Assembly (NCBI GenBank): GCA_026874595.1
Contig: CM049320.1
Span: forward strand, 48,868,714 to 48,932,713
Length of the DNA stretch: 64,000 bases
Direction: 5' to 3'
Origin: Sipunculus nudus
Taxonomy: Eukaryota > Annelida > Sipuncula > Golfingiida > Sipunculidae
Part shown: positions 1 through 15,100 of the stretch, one piece after another
Numbering within the stretch: position 1 is the first letter of the stretch
Layout of the letters: every line of letters begins with the position of its first letter
The notes under the pieces: generated by a model
The model's input: the letters and a program-made list of their open reading frames with translations, nothing else
Told to the model about the DNA's origin: nothing
The model's database searches: none
Made by a program: the position numbers and the translations under genes

Positions 1-172
1 GCTGCAGACACACCTGGACCATGGCTCTCAGGTCACCGAAGCACACCTGTAGCTCCTTCATCAGACGCTGCTGCAGCTGCTGGACCTCACCCTGGCTCTG
101 CTGTTCCAGTGTCTTGATGCGCTCCTGCAGCAACAGGTTCTCCTCCATCAGGTCCTGGTTCTGTGTCCCAAG
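1..172 (-). CDS. CEP85: CEP85-like C-terminal coiled-coil exon, truncated by window edge
   Basis: The acceptor is TTTCTACTTCAG|CTTG (exon starts 172, phase 0). The encoded LGTQNQDLMEENLLLQERI matches the LSVQNQDLIEKNLTLQEHL segment of human CEP85, and ELQVCFGDLRAMVQVCLQ matches LASCLQDLQAVCSIVTQ further on. The frame is open to base 1, so the exon probably continues out of the window. A GT after ATGGTCCAG (near 14) could be an earlier donor, but the homology continues past it. The remaining C-terminus, including the conserved end of the family, must lie to the left. Confidence 0.88.
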
Positions 173-3100
173 CTGAAGTAGAAATAAACACCATCCTGTA
201 GTACATGTACAGACAGCAGACACAGATACCATCCTGTAGTACGTGTACAGACAGCAGACACAGATACCATCCTGTAGTACATGTACAGACAGAAGACACA
301 GATACCATCCTGTAGTACATGTACAGACAGCAGACACAGATACCATCCTGTAGTACGTGTACAGACAGCAGACACAGATACCATCCTGTAGTACATGTAC
401 AGACAGAAGACACAGATACCATCCTGTAGTACATGTACAGACAGAAGACACAGACACCATCCTGTAGTACATGTACAGACAGAAGACACAGATACCATCC
501 TGTAGTACATGTACAGACAGCAGACACAGATACCATCCTGTAGTACGTGTACAAACAGAAGAAACAGACACCATCCTGTAGTACGTGTACAGACAGCAGA
601 CACAGACACCATCCTGTAGTACGTGTACAGACAGCAGACACAGATACCATCCTGTAGTACGTGTACAGACAGCAGACACACACACCATCCTGTAGTACGT
701 GTACAGACAGCAGACACACACACCATCCTGTAGTACGTGTACAGACAGCAGACACAGATACCATCCTGTAGTACATGTACAGACAGAAGACACAGATACC
801 ATCCTGTAGTACATGTACAGACAGCAGACACAGATACCATCCTGTAGTACGTGTACAGACAGCAGACACAGATACCATCCTGTAGTACATGTACAGACAG
901 AAGACACAGATACCATCCTGTAGTACATGTACAGACAGAAGACACAGACACCATCCTGTAGTACATGTACAGACAGAAGACACAGACACCATCCTGTAGT
1001 ACGTGTACAGACAGCAGACACGGACACCATCCTGTAGTAAGTGTACAGACAGCAGACACAGACACCATCCTGTAGTACGTGTACAGACAGCAGACACAGA
1101 CACCATCCTGTAGTACGTGTACAGACAGCAGACACAGACACCATCCTGTAGTACGTGTACAGACAGCAGACACAGACACCATCCTGTAGTACGTGTACAG
1201 ACAGCAGACACAGACACCATCCTGTAGTACGTGTACAGACAGCAGACACAGACACCATCCTGTAGTACGTGTACAGACAGCAGACACAGATACCATCCTG
1301 TAGTACGTGTACAGACAGCAGACACAGACATCATCCTGTAGTACGTGTACAGACAGCAGACACAGACACCATCCTGTAGTACGTGTACAGACAGCAGACA
1401 CAGACACCATCCTGTAGTACGTGTACAGACAGCAGACACAGACACCATCCTGTAGTACGTGTACAGACAGCAGACACACACACCATCCTGTAGTACGTGT
1501 ACAGACAGCAGACACACACACCATCCTGTAGTACGTGTACAGACAGCAGACACACACACCATCCTGTAGTACGTGTACAGACAGCAGACACACACACCAT
1601 CCTGTAGTACGTGTACAGACAGCAGACACACACACCATCCTGTAGTACGTGTACAGACAGCAGACACAGACACCATCCTGTAGTACGTGTACAGACAGCA
1701 GACACAGACACCATCCTGTAGTACGTGTACAGACAGCAGACACAGACACCATCCTGTAGTACGTGTACAGACAGCAGACACAGACACCATCCTGTAGTAC
1801 GTGTACAGACAGCAGACACAGACACCATCCTGTAGTACGTGTACAGACAGCAGACACAGACACCATCCTGTAGTACGTGTACAGACAGCAGACACAGATA
1901 CCATCCTGTAGTACGTGTACAGACAGCAGACACAGATACCATCCTGTAGTATGTGTACAGACAGCAGACACAGATACCATCCTGTAGTATGTGTACAGAC
2001 AGCAGACACAGATACCATCCTGTAGTACGTGTACAGACAGCAGACACAGATACCATCCTGTAGTAAGTGTACAGACAGCAGACACAGATACCATCCTGTA
2101 GTACGTGTACAGACAGCAGACACAGATACCATCCTGTAGTACGTGTACGGACAGCAGACACACACACCATCCTGTAGTACGTGTACAGACAGCAGACACA
2201 GAAAGCAGATTGAGCAGATCACAACATCTCCAAGCCACTGTGTTTCAAGTAAACACTCCTTGCCTGACACCTTCACGCACTCATCTAACACCTGTAGATT
2301 TACATAATTTTATGGACTTACTTCTTTTATGGAAGTCCTGAGTTTCTTGAGGTGCTGGTCCTTGCTGGACAGTTCCTCCCTAAGCCCTGTGACAGCTGCC
2401 TCCTCCTGACAAACTCGCTCCTTCAGCTGTTCCAGTTCTGACCGATGTTTCACTTCAGCCTGCTGAAGCTTACGATGCTGGCCATCCAGCAGCTGTAACA
2501 GTCACATAACAGCTGTTACAGTCACATACCATCTGTAACAGTCACATTCCAGCTGTAACAGTCACATACCCGCTGTTACATAACAGCTGTAACAGCCACA
2601 TAACAACTGTAACAGCCACATAACAACTGTAACAGCCACATACCGGCTGTTACAGCCATATAACAACCGTAACAGCCACATGACAACTGTTACAGTCACA
2701 TACCATCTGTAACAGTCACATACCAGCTGTTACAGCCACAGGAAAACTGTTACAGTCACATACCATCTGTAACAGTCACGTACCAGCTGTTACAGCCACA
2801 TGAAAACTGTTACAGTCACATAACGACTGAAAAAGTCACAAAACTGCTGTAACAGGCAAATAACAGTATGAAGAATGCTAATTCAGCATTAGTGCCATTG
2901 TGACTCTAACATCCTATAACATTTTTGTATTCATTAAGTTTTTTTTAACTTGATTGGGTTGCCAGAAACAATTTTTTAGGACTTACACTATAACATATAC
3001 TATAAAACATGAGGACATGAGCATCTTTAAGACCAGTAAATGTGGAATATCAGCCTGTAGTTATTATGTAGCCACAGATAACCTTGTAACCCCATTTTAG

Positions 3101-6100
3101 AATTCAATGCTTTTGCAAAGACATTTTGAAGGATTTGAACATCACTTTTCAAATAAGGTCTGTATGGATCCAGCATGAAGAAAAGAAGTTTGTGGCCTAC
3201 CTTTTGTGAGGGACATGTGTTTGAGGCCCACCTACTGTGAGGGACATGGTGTTAATGGCCTACCTTTTGTGAGGGACATGGTGTTTATGGCCTACCTTTT
3301 GTGAGGGACATGTGTTTGTGGCCTACCTTTTGTGAGGGACATGGTGTTGTGGCCTACCTTTGTGAAGGTCACAGTGTGTGGCCTACCTTTTGTGAGGGAC
3401 ACAGTGTTTGTGGCCTACCTTTTGTGAAGGACATGGTGTTGTGGCCTACCTTTAGTGAGGGACATGGTGTTGTGGCCTACCTTTTGCGAGGGACATAGTG
3501 TTTGTGGCCTACCTTTTGTGAGGGACATGGTGTTGTGGCCTACCTTTAGTGAGGGACATGGTGTTGTGGCCTACCTTTTGTGAGGGACATGGTGTTTGTG
3601 GCCTACCTTTTGTGAGGGACACAGTGTTTGTGGCCTACCTTTTGTGTAGGACACAGTGTGTGGCCTACCTTTTGTGAGGGACACTGTTTGTGTCCTACCT
3701 TTTGTTAAGGACATGGTGTTGTGGCCTACCTTTGTGAAGGTCACAGTGTGTGTGGCCTACCTTTTGTGAGCGACACAGTGTTTGTGGCCTACCTTTTGTG
3801 AGGGACATGGTGTTGTGGCCCACCTTTAGTGAGGGACATGGTGTTGTGGCCTACCTTTTGTAAGGGACATGGTGTTTGTAGCCTACCTTTTGTGAAGGAC
3901 AGTGTTTTTGGCCTACCTTTTGTGAGGGACAGTGTTTGTGGCCTACCTTTTGTGAGGGACATGGTGTTGTGGCCTGCCTTTAGTGAGGGACATGGTGTTG
4001 TGGCCTACCTGTTGTGAAGGTCACAATGTATGAGGCCTACCTTTTGTCAGGGACAATGTTTGTGGCCTATCTTTTGTGAGGGACATGGTGTTGTGGCCTA
4101 CCTTTTGTGAAGGTCACAGTGTGTGTGGCCTAACTTTTGTGAGGGACACAGTGTTTCAGGCCAACCTTTTGTAAGGTTCACAGTGTTTGTGGCCTACCTT
4201 TTGTAAGGGAAACAATGTTTGTGGTTACCTTTTGTGAGGGACAGTGTTTGTGGCCTACCTTTTGTAAGGGAGTGTTTGTTGCCTACCCCTTGTAAGGGTC
4301 AGTGTTTGTGGCCTACCTTTTGTGAGGGATACAGTGTTTGTGGCCTGTCTTTTGTAAGGGACACTGTGTTTGTGGCCTACCTTTTGTGAGGAACACTGTG
4401 TTTGCGGCCTACCTTTGTAAGGGTCACAGTGTTTGTGGCCTACCTTTTGTGAGGGATACAGTGTTTGTGGCCTGTCTTTTATAAGGGACACTGTGTTTGT
4501 GGCCTACCTTTTGTGAAGGACAGTGTTTGCGGCCTACCTTTTGTAATGGTCAGTGTTTGTGGCCTACCTTTTGTGAGGGATACAGTGTTTGTGGCCTATC
4601 TTTTGTAAGAGACACGGTGTTTGTGGCCTAACTATTGTGTAGGATACAGTGTTGTGGCCTACCTTTTGTGACGGACATGGTGTATGTGGCCTACCTTTTT
4701 TGAGGGACATGGTGTTGTGGCCTACCTTTTTGGCACTCTGCAGATCTTTTTTTCGCTGTTTATTTTCACGTTTTAGTTCCTCCATCTGCTCTACTGTCGG
4801 GGTATCTTTTTCACCTTCTTTTGGTGCACATTTTTTCTGTAACTTTTTAATTTCATCCTACAAAAATAAGCATAGCAACAGCAATGACTTTGATGATAAT
4901 TAATGACATACAGCAACACCTTTTACTGCTGTTACACAATCACACATCGGTGATATAAGCAATTATAACAAATCTAATAAAAACAGACAAATTCATTCAT
5001 CCAGAATTACTGAAAATTTAATATTTGATATATTTTGATGATCCAAGCACACTTCAGGTGGCCTGTTAACAATTTCACATGCAGATTTGTTAAATGGCAG
5101 AACTAAGCATACTTCAGAGACATTTTTAAATAAACATTCAGCTATTTTCCACTTCCATTTTACCTTGCTGCATTATCAATTTGCTGAACCTGTAGGGGTG
5201 CATAAACAGCAAGTATAACATACCTGGAGTTTATCTATTTTTTGTGAGGATTCTTTTTCCTTGTTATCTTTCTCCCGTATCACAGATTCTCTGGACTGTA
5301 ACAGCCTGCTCAGGTCTGTCAGCTTACGGTCCCGGTCCATCAGGCGTGCTTTATACCGGGCATTGTCTTCTTTCAGTGACTTCATGTGACCACAGTTAAG
5401 GTCTAACCACTCTGATACAACCAAATATAAAACGTAGCGCAGAGCTCATAACTTGCTGTGTGCACTCAAATAGGTATAAAAGTGCATACAATACAAAAGT
5501 CACTAGTTTACATTGGCAAGTAGTGGATTGTGGTTGATCTTACGGATGTTCATTCCATTCCCTGTAAAATAAGTTGTACTGGTAGTACTTTATGGATTTC
5601 AGGAGTATATTATATGGTGAAAACTTATCCACAAATACCTCTAATACAAGCTGTAAATTACAGTCATCATCAGCACACCATCCTTTGATTTGAGTGACCT
5701 TTGACCTGCTTAGTATTACAGTTTGAGGCCCTCTGGCCATGCTGTTCTATGTTACAAATGTATCTACTGGCTTACATAAGTACAGCTTTCAGTCAATGTG
5801 ATGCTGGGCTGAACCCACACAAATTTTAGTTTAAAATGAGCTTAATATCGTCTTATAAATGGCAATTCAATCCACAATTTACAGTCTCAACTGTCCTGAA
5901 CTGTAATAATTATTTCAACTGAGCATAAATTGCAGTGAACCATGTTTCAATTAAGCAGAGCTTGTGCCTTCATAGACCTCAGGGAAGCAAACTCTCAGAT
6001 ATGCTTTCTGGTATCACTGACTGCCTGACCAGCCCATGTCTGTGTGACCAGCCCTTGTCTGAGTGACCAGCCCAAATCTAAGTGACCAGCCCATGTTTGA

Positions 6101-9100
6101 GTGACCAGCCCATGTCTTAGTGAACAGCCCATGTCTCTGTGACCAGCCCATGTCTCTGTGACCAGCCCATGTCTCTGTGACCAGCCCATGTCTCAGTGGC
6201 CAGCCCGTCTCTGTGACAAGCCCATGTCTCAGTGACCAGCCCATGTCTAAGTGACCAGCCCATGTCTCAGTGACCAGCCCGTCTCTGTGACCAGCCCATG
6301 TCTCAGTGACGAACCCATGTCTCTGTGACCAGCTCATGTCTCAGTGTGAGCCCATGTCTTAGTGATCAGCCCATGTCTCAGTGACTAGCCCATGTCTCTG
6401 TGACCAGCCCATGTCTTAGTGACCAGCCCATGACTCTGTGACCAGCCCATGTCTCAGTGACCAGCCTGTGTCTGTGACCAGCTCATGTCTCAGTGACCAG
6501 CCCATGTCTCAGTGACCAGCCCATGTCTCAGTGACGAGCCAATGTCTCTGTGACCAGCCCATGTCTGAGTGACCAGCCCATGTCTCTGTGACCAGCCCAT
6601 GTCTGAGTGACCAGCCCATGTCTGAGTGACCAGCCAATGTCTGAGTGACCAGCCCATGTCACAGTGTCCAGCCCATGTCTGAGTGACCAGCCCATGTCTG
6701 AGTGACCAGCCCATGTCTGATTGACCAGCCCATGTCTCTGTGACCAGCCCATGTCTCAGTGACCAGCCCATGTCTTAGTGACCAGCCCATGTCTCCATGA
6801 CTGCCCAATGTCTCAGTAAATAATAATTAAAGGATATATCTGCAGCCTGCTTCATCTTCTCCTCTGACGTCGGTAGATCAGACAGGTAGCGTTCCATCTG
6901 GTCTAACTTCTGTTGTAAACTTTCGCTCTTCTCTCTCTCCTGGGCTAGCTCAGACTCTCTCTGCTCAAACTACAAAAGGACAAACAAGCAATCATTCACT
7001 GAGTCTGTTATCCTACAATTAAGATCTCACAACATTACTTTCAACAAATGAACATGCAATATGTAATCCACTTTGAGTTTCCCATTATGTACAGCTGGGT
7101 TAATGTGTCAATGTGTAAAACAGATGTTTGAATCAACTGGTGAACCTACAGATACTGATGTTAAGGAAGCATAGAGTTCACAAACCTGACACTTATCTCA
7201 TCTCCATCTGTCCACATTGGTAGACCACATACATGACTGACAGGTTTTTTTATTACACTGAATGTTGACAGGTCAAGGCTATGACAGGGTAACTACTCTG
7301 TCCACAGGGCCACTGTCTAGGGATACCCATTACATTTTCTACAGTGTTAGTTTAGATTATCACTTACCAACAGTTTGAGTTTTTTAAGTTCTTCATTTTC
7401 CTTTTTCTCTATGACTTCTACATTCTTTGCCTTTAGTTCCAGCTCTGGCGTTGGGTCAGGTTCTCTGGGTCTCTGTTCTTCCTCATACAGTTTGGATTTT
7501 AATCTGAAATAACAAGTCATGTACATCACTAAATGAATACAGCCATTCTGCAACTAATGGTAATGATATCAGATGTACAAAAGCCAGCCTAAATTTGCCA
7601 TTGCATTTTCCTATGATCTGTTGCTACGATATCTAAACACTCTACCTGAGTGTTACTTATGTTGCTGATGATGTTACCCAAGTGACCCACGGGTCATGAT
7701 GCTCAGCTGATTTACCACTAAGCTGAAGGCATATGTTGTTCATCAAAACAGATTAGGGCATAAAAAAAAAGACCAGTCACGTACAATATATATTACTGCA
7801 TGATGACGTCTGATTAACACTGGCATTTGATTTTTTATGTCTGATTAATAAGAGGACCTGATTAATAAGGGGATATAGTCTAATTTTATACATCATTGTA
7901 AAAACAAAGTCAAACAGCTAAATTGTGGTGTGCTTAGCTTTATTTAGAGTGATCACAATGATTTGTTTCAGCATTGAAACCAAAAAGTAACACGATCCAT
8001 GAGTCAGGTGGCTCTATGATCTGAAATTGACTGAGAACATAAAACACTACAATTGGAACAATAAAGAATATTTATATAGACCCAGATGACAGATTTTACT
8101 GTAGGAAATTTAAAACTGCAAATTCCATCATGAAATATTGAGTCAGTTCCCAAAGAAATGAATAAGTCAAACTTTCTAACATTTCTGATTCATATGTCCT
8201 TTTGTTAGCTTGGCTATAACTTTAACAATACTGCAATTATTACAAGAAGATGTTGAAACAAAGTAGGTGCCACCACCAGTCTTCTGCAACTGATAAATTG
8301 GTCAAGCATCAATGATATATAAAATAATGAAGTTATATATGCAGTAATTATACAGAAACTGCAGTTGATAAAAGAAATATTCTCAAAATGGGCCAATTTT
8401 TAAACCATTAGTGAGAGTTTAAATGACTGAATGTTCCTATTCTTTACATGATGACCGGGAGACCAAGGTACCTGACTTAAAATTTTATGATTCAATGTAA
8501 CATGTAACTTTTATTTGTCAATCTAAATGAAAAGTACAAGTAAGCTATTTTATTATGAAGACTGCCACACTGTTACAACATAAACACAATGGAAATACAC
8601 AAAGCAAATCACAAAGCAATACAGCAGGTCCCGCCATGAGGGGACACTGGGATGAGCGGACACCTTCAATGTTCGGACACTAAGCCATTGTCCCAACCCA
8701 TTTCCCATTAAAATTGACCTGTCATGAGCGGACATCTGCTAATCGTGGACAGGGACAGTCGTGTTTTGCCCAAAATCCTGTCAAGAACAGAAAACTGAGT
8801 CTGATATATCAGCAGCCACCAGTTACGCAGCACGAGTGTACCAGCTGAGCAGCTTCACAGAACGCTTTATGCACGCCATGAATGGCACATATTTAGACTC
8901 ATTCATAGATCTCATGTAAATCACAGGAATTCGGTATCACATGACTGACTCAACCAATGAGTATCAACATTGGATGACCCGAGTCTTTTACCGTCGTATA
9001 AACATGGGGTTAGCACTGGCAAACATTGGTCACTACTTCGATGCTGCCAAAATAATAATGATAGCATTTGATGATTATAATTCTAACTGTGGCAAAAGAT

Positions 9101-12100
9101 GTCTAAATGTTGATCCACACGCATAATTTGGCCTATGCAATAATTCAAATATGTGGGCACACTTGCAGGCGACAGCAGCAGAATGCCCCCAAACGCTCCC
9201 AAATACTCTGGGGTTTCCACCAAAATGAATGTCTGCCTCATTTTATGCCAAGTCATTGCAATGTAAATCTGACAAAATCATTGCTGAATTTGAGACATCC
9301 GATCTTAATCTCAATGTCAGGATAAAATTTGCATGTTGAAAGCATGTTGTTATTTCCGTCCCAATACTGAGTTTGAAGTCAATGTATCTGAATCAATTTC
9401 AGCATACGAAATACCCTTACATAGTTCAAATTTGTTTGTGAGTAGCATCAGTTGAGGACAGCTGCTTAAGACTACCGAATGCTTCCGATCACCCCCGGCT
9501 TTTCCACCTTATTGAATGCCCACCTAATGTGAAGCCCAGTCAGGGCAATGTCAATCTGACAAAATCATTGCTGAATTTGAGGCATCCAGTCATAATTTCA
9601 ATGTTTGGATAAGATTCTGATGTTGTAAAATGATTTTGTTACAGTATTTAGTTTGAGGTGTCTGGGTTTGAATGATTTCCCGAGGACAGTACATAAGGGA
9701 GGTTCAGAGACTGAACTCTTTTGACAGACATAAATTTTCTCTAGTGCTGTGGAAAGAAAATTGCATAAATTTAACTGTTCATTAAAATTGAAATAAATGC
9801 AATATCTTAATGACATCCTTATCTTTTATTTCAAATATTCTCCTATCATGTAAGTTTTGCAGTACCAGAGGTTTGCTCGATGACTTTTAATCTTAATTAT
9901 CTATTTATTCAGAAACAATATGTAATTAGGAAATATTATGAATATCATATTTTATTGAAGGAAAATTTGTTTTTTAGTAAATAATAACTATTTCTATGAA
10001 ATTATACTCACGATCCATCATTTATTTAATTTTGTATTTATAAATAAACCAGCTCTTTTAAGACTTTTAGTCATGACATCAAAGAATCTGCTTTCTTGTG
10101 TTAGATGTTCATATGAATACTGTTTCATATATTATTGATATAACTAGATGTGTCGGAACGACACGAATGCCCCCGCCTGGGGCAAATTAGAAACATTTGT
10201 TAAATTTTGTAAAATTTTTTTAGGTACAGGAGGTGTTGTATGGTCAAAAGTAGGTCAACAAGGGCAAAATGCAAACTCGATCTGTAAAGGGTCATTATCA
10301 AGCAACACACCAAAAATCAGGCCAGTATGTGCAGGCATTGTGAAAAAAAGTCCATATATGTGCATTTATCATGAAAATTTCTGTCTTTCATGAAATTTTC
10401 TATGTTCAGGATCTGTCATATGGTGAAAAATAGGTTAACTGGGACGAAACGCGAACTCGATCTGTAAGTGGTCATTATGCGCCCACAGACCAAACATTAG
10501 GCCAGTATCTGTAAGCATTGCATTGCAAAACTAGAATATTAGCAAAAGTTGATAATCATTTATAAATTTAAATTGGAGAGGTATATACCATGTTTCATAA
10601 CAATCCACCAAATGCTTCCTGACAAATAAGCTCCTAAGTTTTTTTCTATACTAAGCTCTGTAACCTTGAAAAGTAGGTCAAGATCACCCATCTTTGAACT
10701 TGACCAAGATTTTGTAAATATAATGCAATAGCATTATATGAAGTTCCTGTGTTGAATACCTTTGGAGATATCCTGCACAAAAGGCCAAAATTGAAAAAAA
10801 TCCGATAAAATTTCATTAAAAAATCAGAAATTGCAGGTGGCACCACCAAAATTGTGCAGCACATACAGACTATCAGTCCCAATGATCATAGTAAGTTTTG
10901 TGAAAATCCACACAATGGTTCCTGAGATATAAACTTCTGAGTGTTTTTCTATAATCAGCTCTAAAATGTAGAAAAATGGGTCAAGGTCACCCATCTTTGA
11001 ACTTGACCGAGATTTTATCGATATACATCTTCACTGATGAAATAAAATTCCAATGAGGAATCCTTTTAGAGATATCCCGCTCACAAGGTAAAGTTAACAG
11101 ACGCGGAACGGACGGACAGACAGACACCGGACAGACAGATGGACGGACGGACAGACGGACAGCTTGGGTGACGACAATAGCCCATCAGCCTATGAGCTGA
11201 GGGCTAAAAACGGCTGTACATATGTATTTGTCATGAAAATTTCTATTTTTCATGAATTTTTCTAAGTTTAGGAGCCGTAAAACGGTCAAAAGTAGGTCAA
11301 CCGGGATGAAACGCGATCTCAATCTGTTACTGGTCATTAACTGCCCACTCACCAAAAATCAGGCCAATATCTGCAGGCATTGCGAAAAAAAGTCCGTACA
11401 TGTGTATTTGTCATGAAAATTTCTATTTTTCTTGAAATTTTCTAAGTTTAGGAGCCGTAAAACGGTGAAAAGTAGGTCAACCGGGACGAAACGCGAACTC
11501 GATCTGTAACTGGTCTATATCTGCCCACACACAAAAAATCAGGCCAATATCTGCAGGCATTGCGAAAAAAAGTCCGTACACGTGTATTTGTCATGAAAAT
11601 TTCTATTTTTCATGAATTTTTCTATGTTTAGGAGCCATAAAACGGTCAAAAGTAGGTCAACCGGGACGAAACGCGAACTCGATCTGTAACTGGTCATTAT
11701 CTGCGCACACACCAAAAATCAGGCCAATATCTGCAGGCATTGTGAAAAAAGTCCGTACATGTGTATTTGTCATGAAAATTTCTATTTTTCATGAAATTTT
11801 CTAAGTTTTGGAGCCGTAAAATAGTCAAAAGTAGGTCAACCGGGACGAAACGCGAACTCTATCTGTAAAGGGTCATTATCTGCGCACACACCAAAAATCA
11901 GGCCAATATCTGCAGGCATTGTGAAAAAAGTCCATACATGTGTATTTGTCATGAAAATTTCTATTTTTCATGAAATTTTCTAAGTTTTGGAGCCGTAAAA
12001 CGGTCAAAAGTAGGTCAACCGGGACGAAACGCGAACTCAATCTGTAACTGGTCATTATCTGCCAACACACCATAAATCAGGCCAATATCTGCAGGCATTG

Positions 12101-15100
12101 CGAAAAAAAGTCCGTACAACTGTATGATTTCGGAATGACAGAATGACGGAAGGACGGACATGGGTAAAACTATATGCCCCGGCCACTTTGTTGCGGGGGC
12201 ATAAAAATTCGTAAAAAAATCGAAAAATACAGGTGGCGCCACCAGTCTGCAGGAACTGATGGAACATCCCATGATCAATATGTATGCAAAAAATCATGAC
12301 CATCAGTGATGTAGTTAACGAGATATTGAAGTTTTTGTATGAAATTTTTCACTATTCTGCGGGGGGGGGGGGGGGGGGGATTTGGGGCCCAATAGCTCGA
12401 AGGATATGAGTAACAGAGACCTAATTTCTGGTCTCCAAGGAGATTTTTCATCGAACTCTCAGAATGTCACGTTACAAGATTCTAAGTCCAGCGGTTAAGA
12501 TTTGTGCCAGGTTAACGGACAGAAGGACAGCTGGAAAGACGGACTGACGGACAGCTAAACAGATGGACGACGGACAAAGAGTGATAGCTATAGCTCAGCA
12601 TGACTGAAAGTCAGCTGAGCTAAAAACTATCCAGGATGTATACGCATGCCAAATTTCAGGTGAATTAGTCAAACCACTGGGGATATATGAGTGATTTAAA
12701 CCCAAGGCAGACAAACAGATGGAAACTGAGCAAACATGGTTGCAGGTGGCACCACCATTTGTTTGTGTATGTTATAAAACTATCGAAGGGCTACATTTGG
12801 GCTACAAAAAAATTTTCCTGATCAGTCAAAAGGTTCCCGAGATATGTGGGTTAATGTGTGGAAACAGACGCACAAATGGACGCTGGGCAGTTAGGAAAGG
12901 TCAGAGGTCAAAGCCAACTGGTTATGCACCAGTTCATATGTGACCCGTTAATTGGTGTAAGTTTCGGAAAAATCAGTCCAGTAGTCTCAGAGGAGTTCTC
13001 CGGAAACGAACGTGGCGGCAGTGGAACCCGGTCAAAAACATAGTATCCGCAAAACTTCGTTCTGGCGGATACAACTTGTACAGGTTGATAACATGCATGA
13101 ACAATCATATAATTATGTACTCAGAGCAATTGATTTGGTAGTTTTGTTAATAATGTCATGAAGACCTAATCACACACCAAATTTTGGCATTCCACAGATG
13201 TGGTTATGGCTAGGGGGAAGCTTGACCTATTGGATAAAGCAAAATAATATTTTTTTTTTTGTAAATCAAACAAATCAGGCCAAAGTGACCTACTTCCAGG
13301 TCAGGTACAAGAACCAGCAAACAGTTCCCAAATGTAACACAAGCTCAACATTCAGACACTTATGAAGTGTCTCCCTTCTTCACAGTGAGATAAGCAGACA
13401 TTACAGCTGGGACGAATCTGAGAAACAACAATACCTGTAAATAATCTTGTCTTTTTCCTTTATGATGTTGTCTGCTGCCTGGCGTATAGCGTCTAAGTTA
13501 TGTGAATCACTGGTCTTGCTGGTTGTTGACTGTGCAGGTGCTGAGGCCACACAGACCGGCTGAAAGAGCGTCAATACAGCACTGACAGACATCTCATGAC
13601 ATGTCAACATTCAAATTTAAAATACTTATAAATGTATCAAGTAAATTCTGTGAGCACCAATATATAAATGATTTATTCCACAATTTACAGCTTTAAAATG
13701 AACGGTGCTCAAATCATCACCATTAATTCAGTTAATGAGACCTAATAATAGGAAAACCATGACAAATAAGACAGGTAAATGGTCTAATATATACCCAGTT
13801 GTACATGTAGTTCTGCGTAGACCATGCTGGCTGATTAAACTTATTACTACCGTAAAAGTCGTTGCAGAAGTCGCGACGTGTACTAGGAAATCGAATTCTA
13901 AAAACTAGAATTTTCTAGCAAAGTCGGGGTGCGACTTGTAATACGTACTTATCCCGTTTCTGTCAGCTTTCCCGGTACATGGAACGACGTCAGTTGAGCG
14001 ATAATCGGTAATACCTTTAACCAGTGCTTTGTGAAACGTCTTTCCCCAATAATTTACACTTTTAACCATCTCTTATGCTTTATATTTTGTGAACTGACGA
14101 AATTTTCATTTTATTAACATTAAATGCAAATTTTAAATTTGCCCAGTTCAAGACCTACCCGTTCTGACAAGTCGCCATTCAAGTGACACTTCCTAATCTG
14201 CGTTACTATTATATCATGAGTCAATTTGACGCATATGCCAGTCTGCCGCTCTTTGATGTACATTTTCTTTCCGTTTAACTATATGGGTATGCTTTCCATA
14301 ATGAAAAACTCGCGGTTCCATATCCGTTTATGCATGTAAAGTTGCGTCACATTCAAGCTTGATCCACTACACATACGTCGTGAATTCTTTTGCCTGCCCG
14401 GTTGATCGCTGAATACCAGCTGACCTTTGAAGCCGTGTAGCGGAAGTTCAAGCCCCGGGTCACCCGTGCAATGACCTTTACATCACCATGTCAACTAAGC
14501 CTTCCGTGACTGATATCCACAATTATAAACTCTCATATTAAGAACCATTAGGTCACTGTCACCATCTCGTGGTTTTCAAGCGTTTTGGATAACAATGTTA
14601 TAACGTTTCACGTGAGCTACAAATATACGATTTGCTCCGAGTGTTACCCGTGTCTCTTTCAGGACGATCGTATGCCCAACAATTTGGCGGCACGCATGCA
14701 TTACGGTCAATCGTGCGTTGACGTATTCGTGATTTTTTTAATGAAGAGACATTAGTCAATACAATGAAATAACAAACACCATATAGGTATATATTTTATT
14801 TACCTAAAATGCCACATACGCACCTAAATTCCACGGGAACCGGCACCGTTTGGTGTCATGACGGATCTGGTTCAACACGGCTGAGTTTGTCATACATCCA
14901 AGCCACTTGAATATAATCACTGATAACGATGTAAATTGGGTTTTCCAGATATTATCAAAGAAAAATAAATCATTAGTCCCAGTAAATATAATGTCTGTAA
15001 ATTCAATTATGTTTATTTTACGTTAACCGGCCGGTCAATAAAGCGTTCATTATCCCCCTGTTGACTGACATATATTTAAGTGATTTCAGTAATACCGTAC

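Noticed and set aside
55-64. GT at ATGGTCCAG|GTGTGT as the end of exon 1-172
   Set aside because: The true position is near base 14 and the homology to CEP85 continues past it, so I kept the exon open to the window edge.
87-2291. Very long cysteine-rich minus-strand open frames (734 and 696 codons)
   Set aside because: They are translations of a 38-bp minisatellite that lacks stops. They read the adjacent real exon in the wrong frame, and codon content is set by the repeat.
3301-4785. Short plus- and minus-strand frames with repeated GLPFVKDMVLWPTF or GRPQTLC
   Set aside because: They derive from the 31-32 bp intronic array and carry no coding signal of their own.
5995-6771. Several overlapping frames rich in GHSDMGWSLR
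   Set aside because: All are frames of the 19-bp intronic minisatellite.
12719-13108. Overlapping short frames near 12.7-13.1 kb
   Set aside because: They lie in a truncated family B element and match other copies of the element only as repeats.
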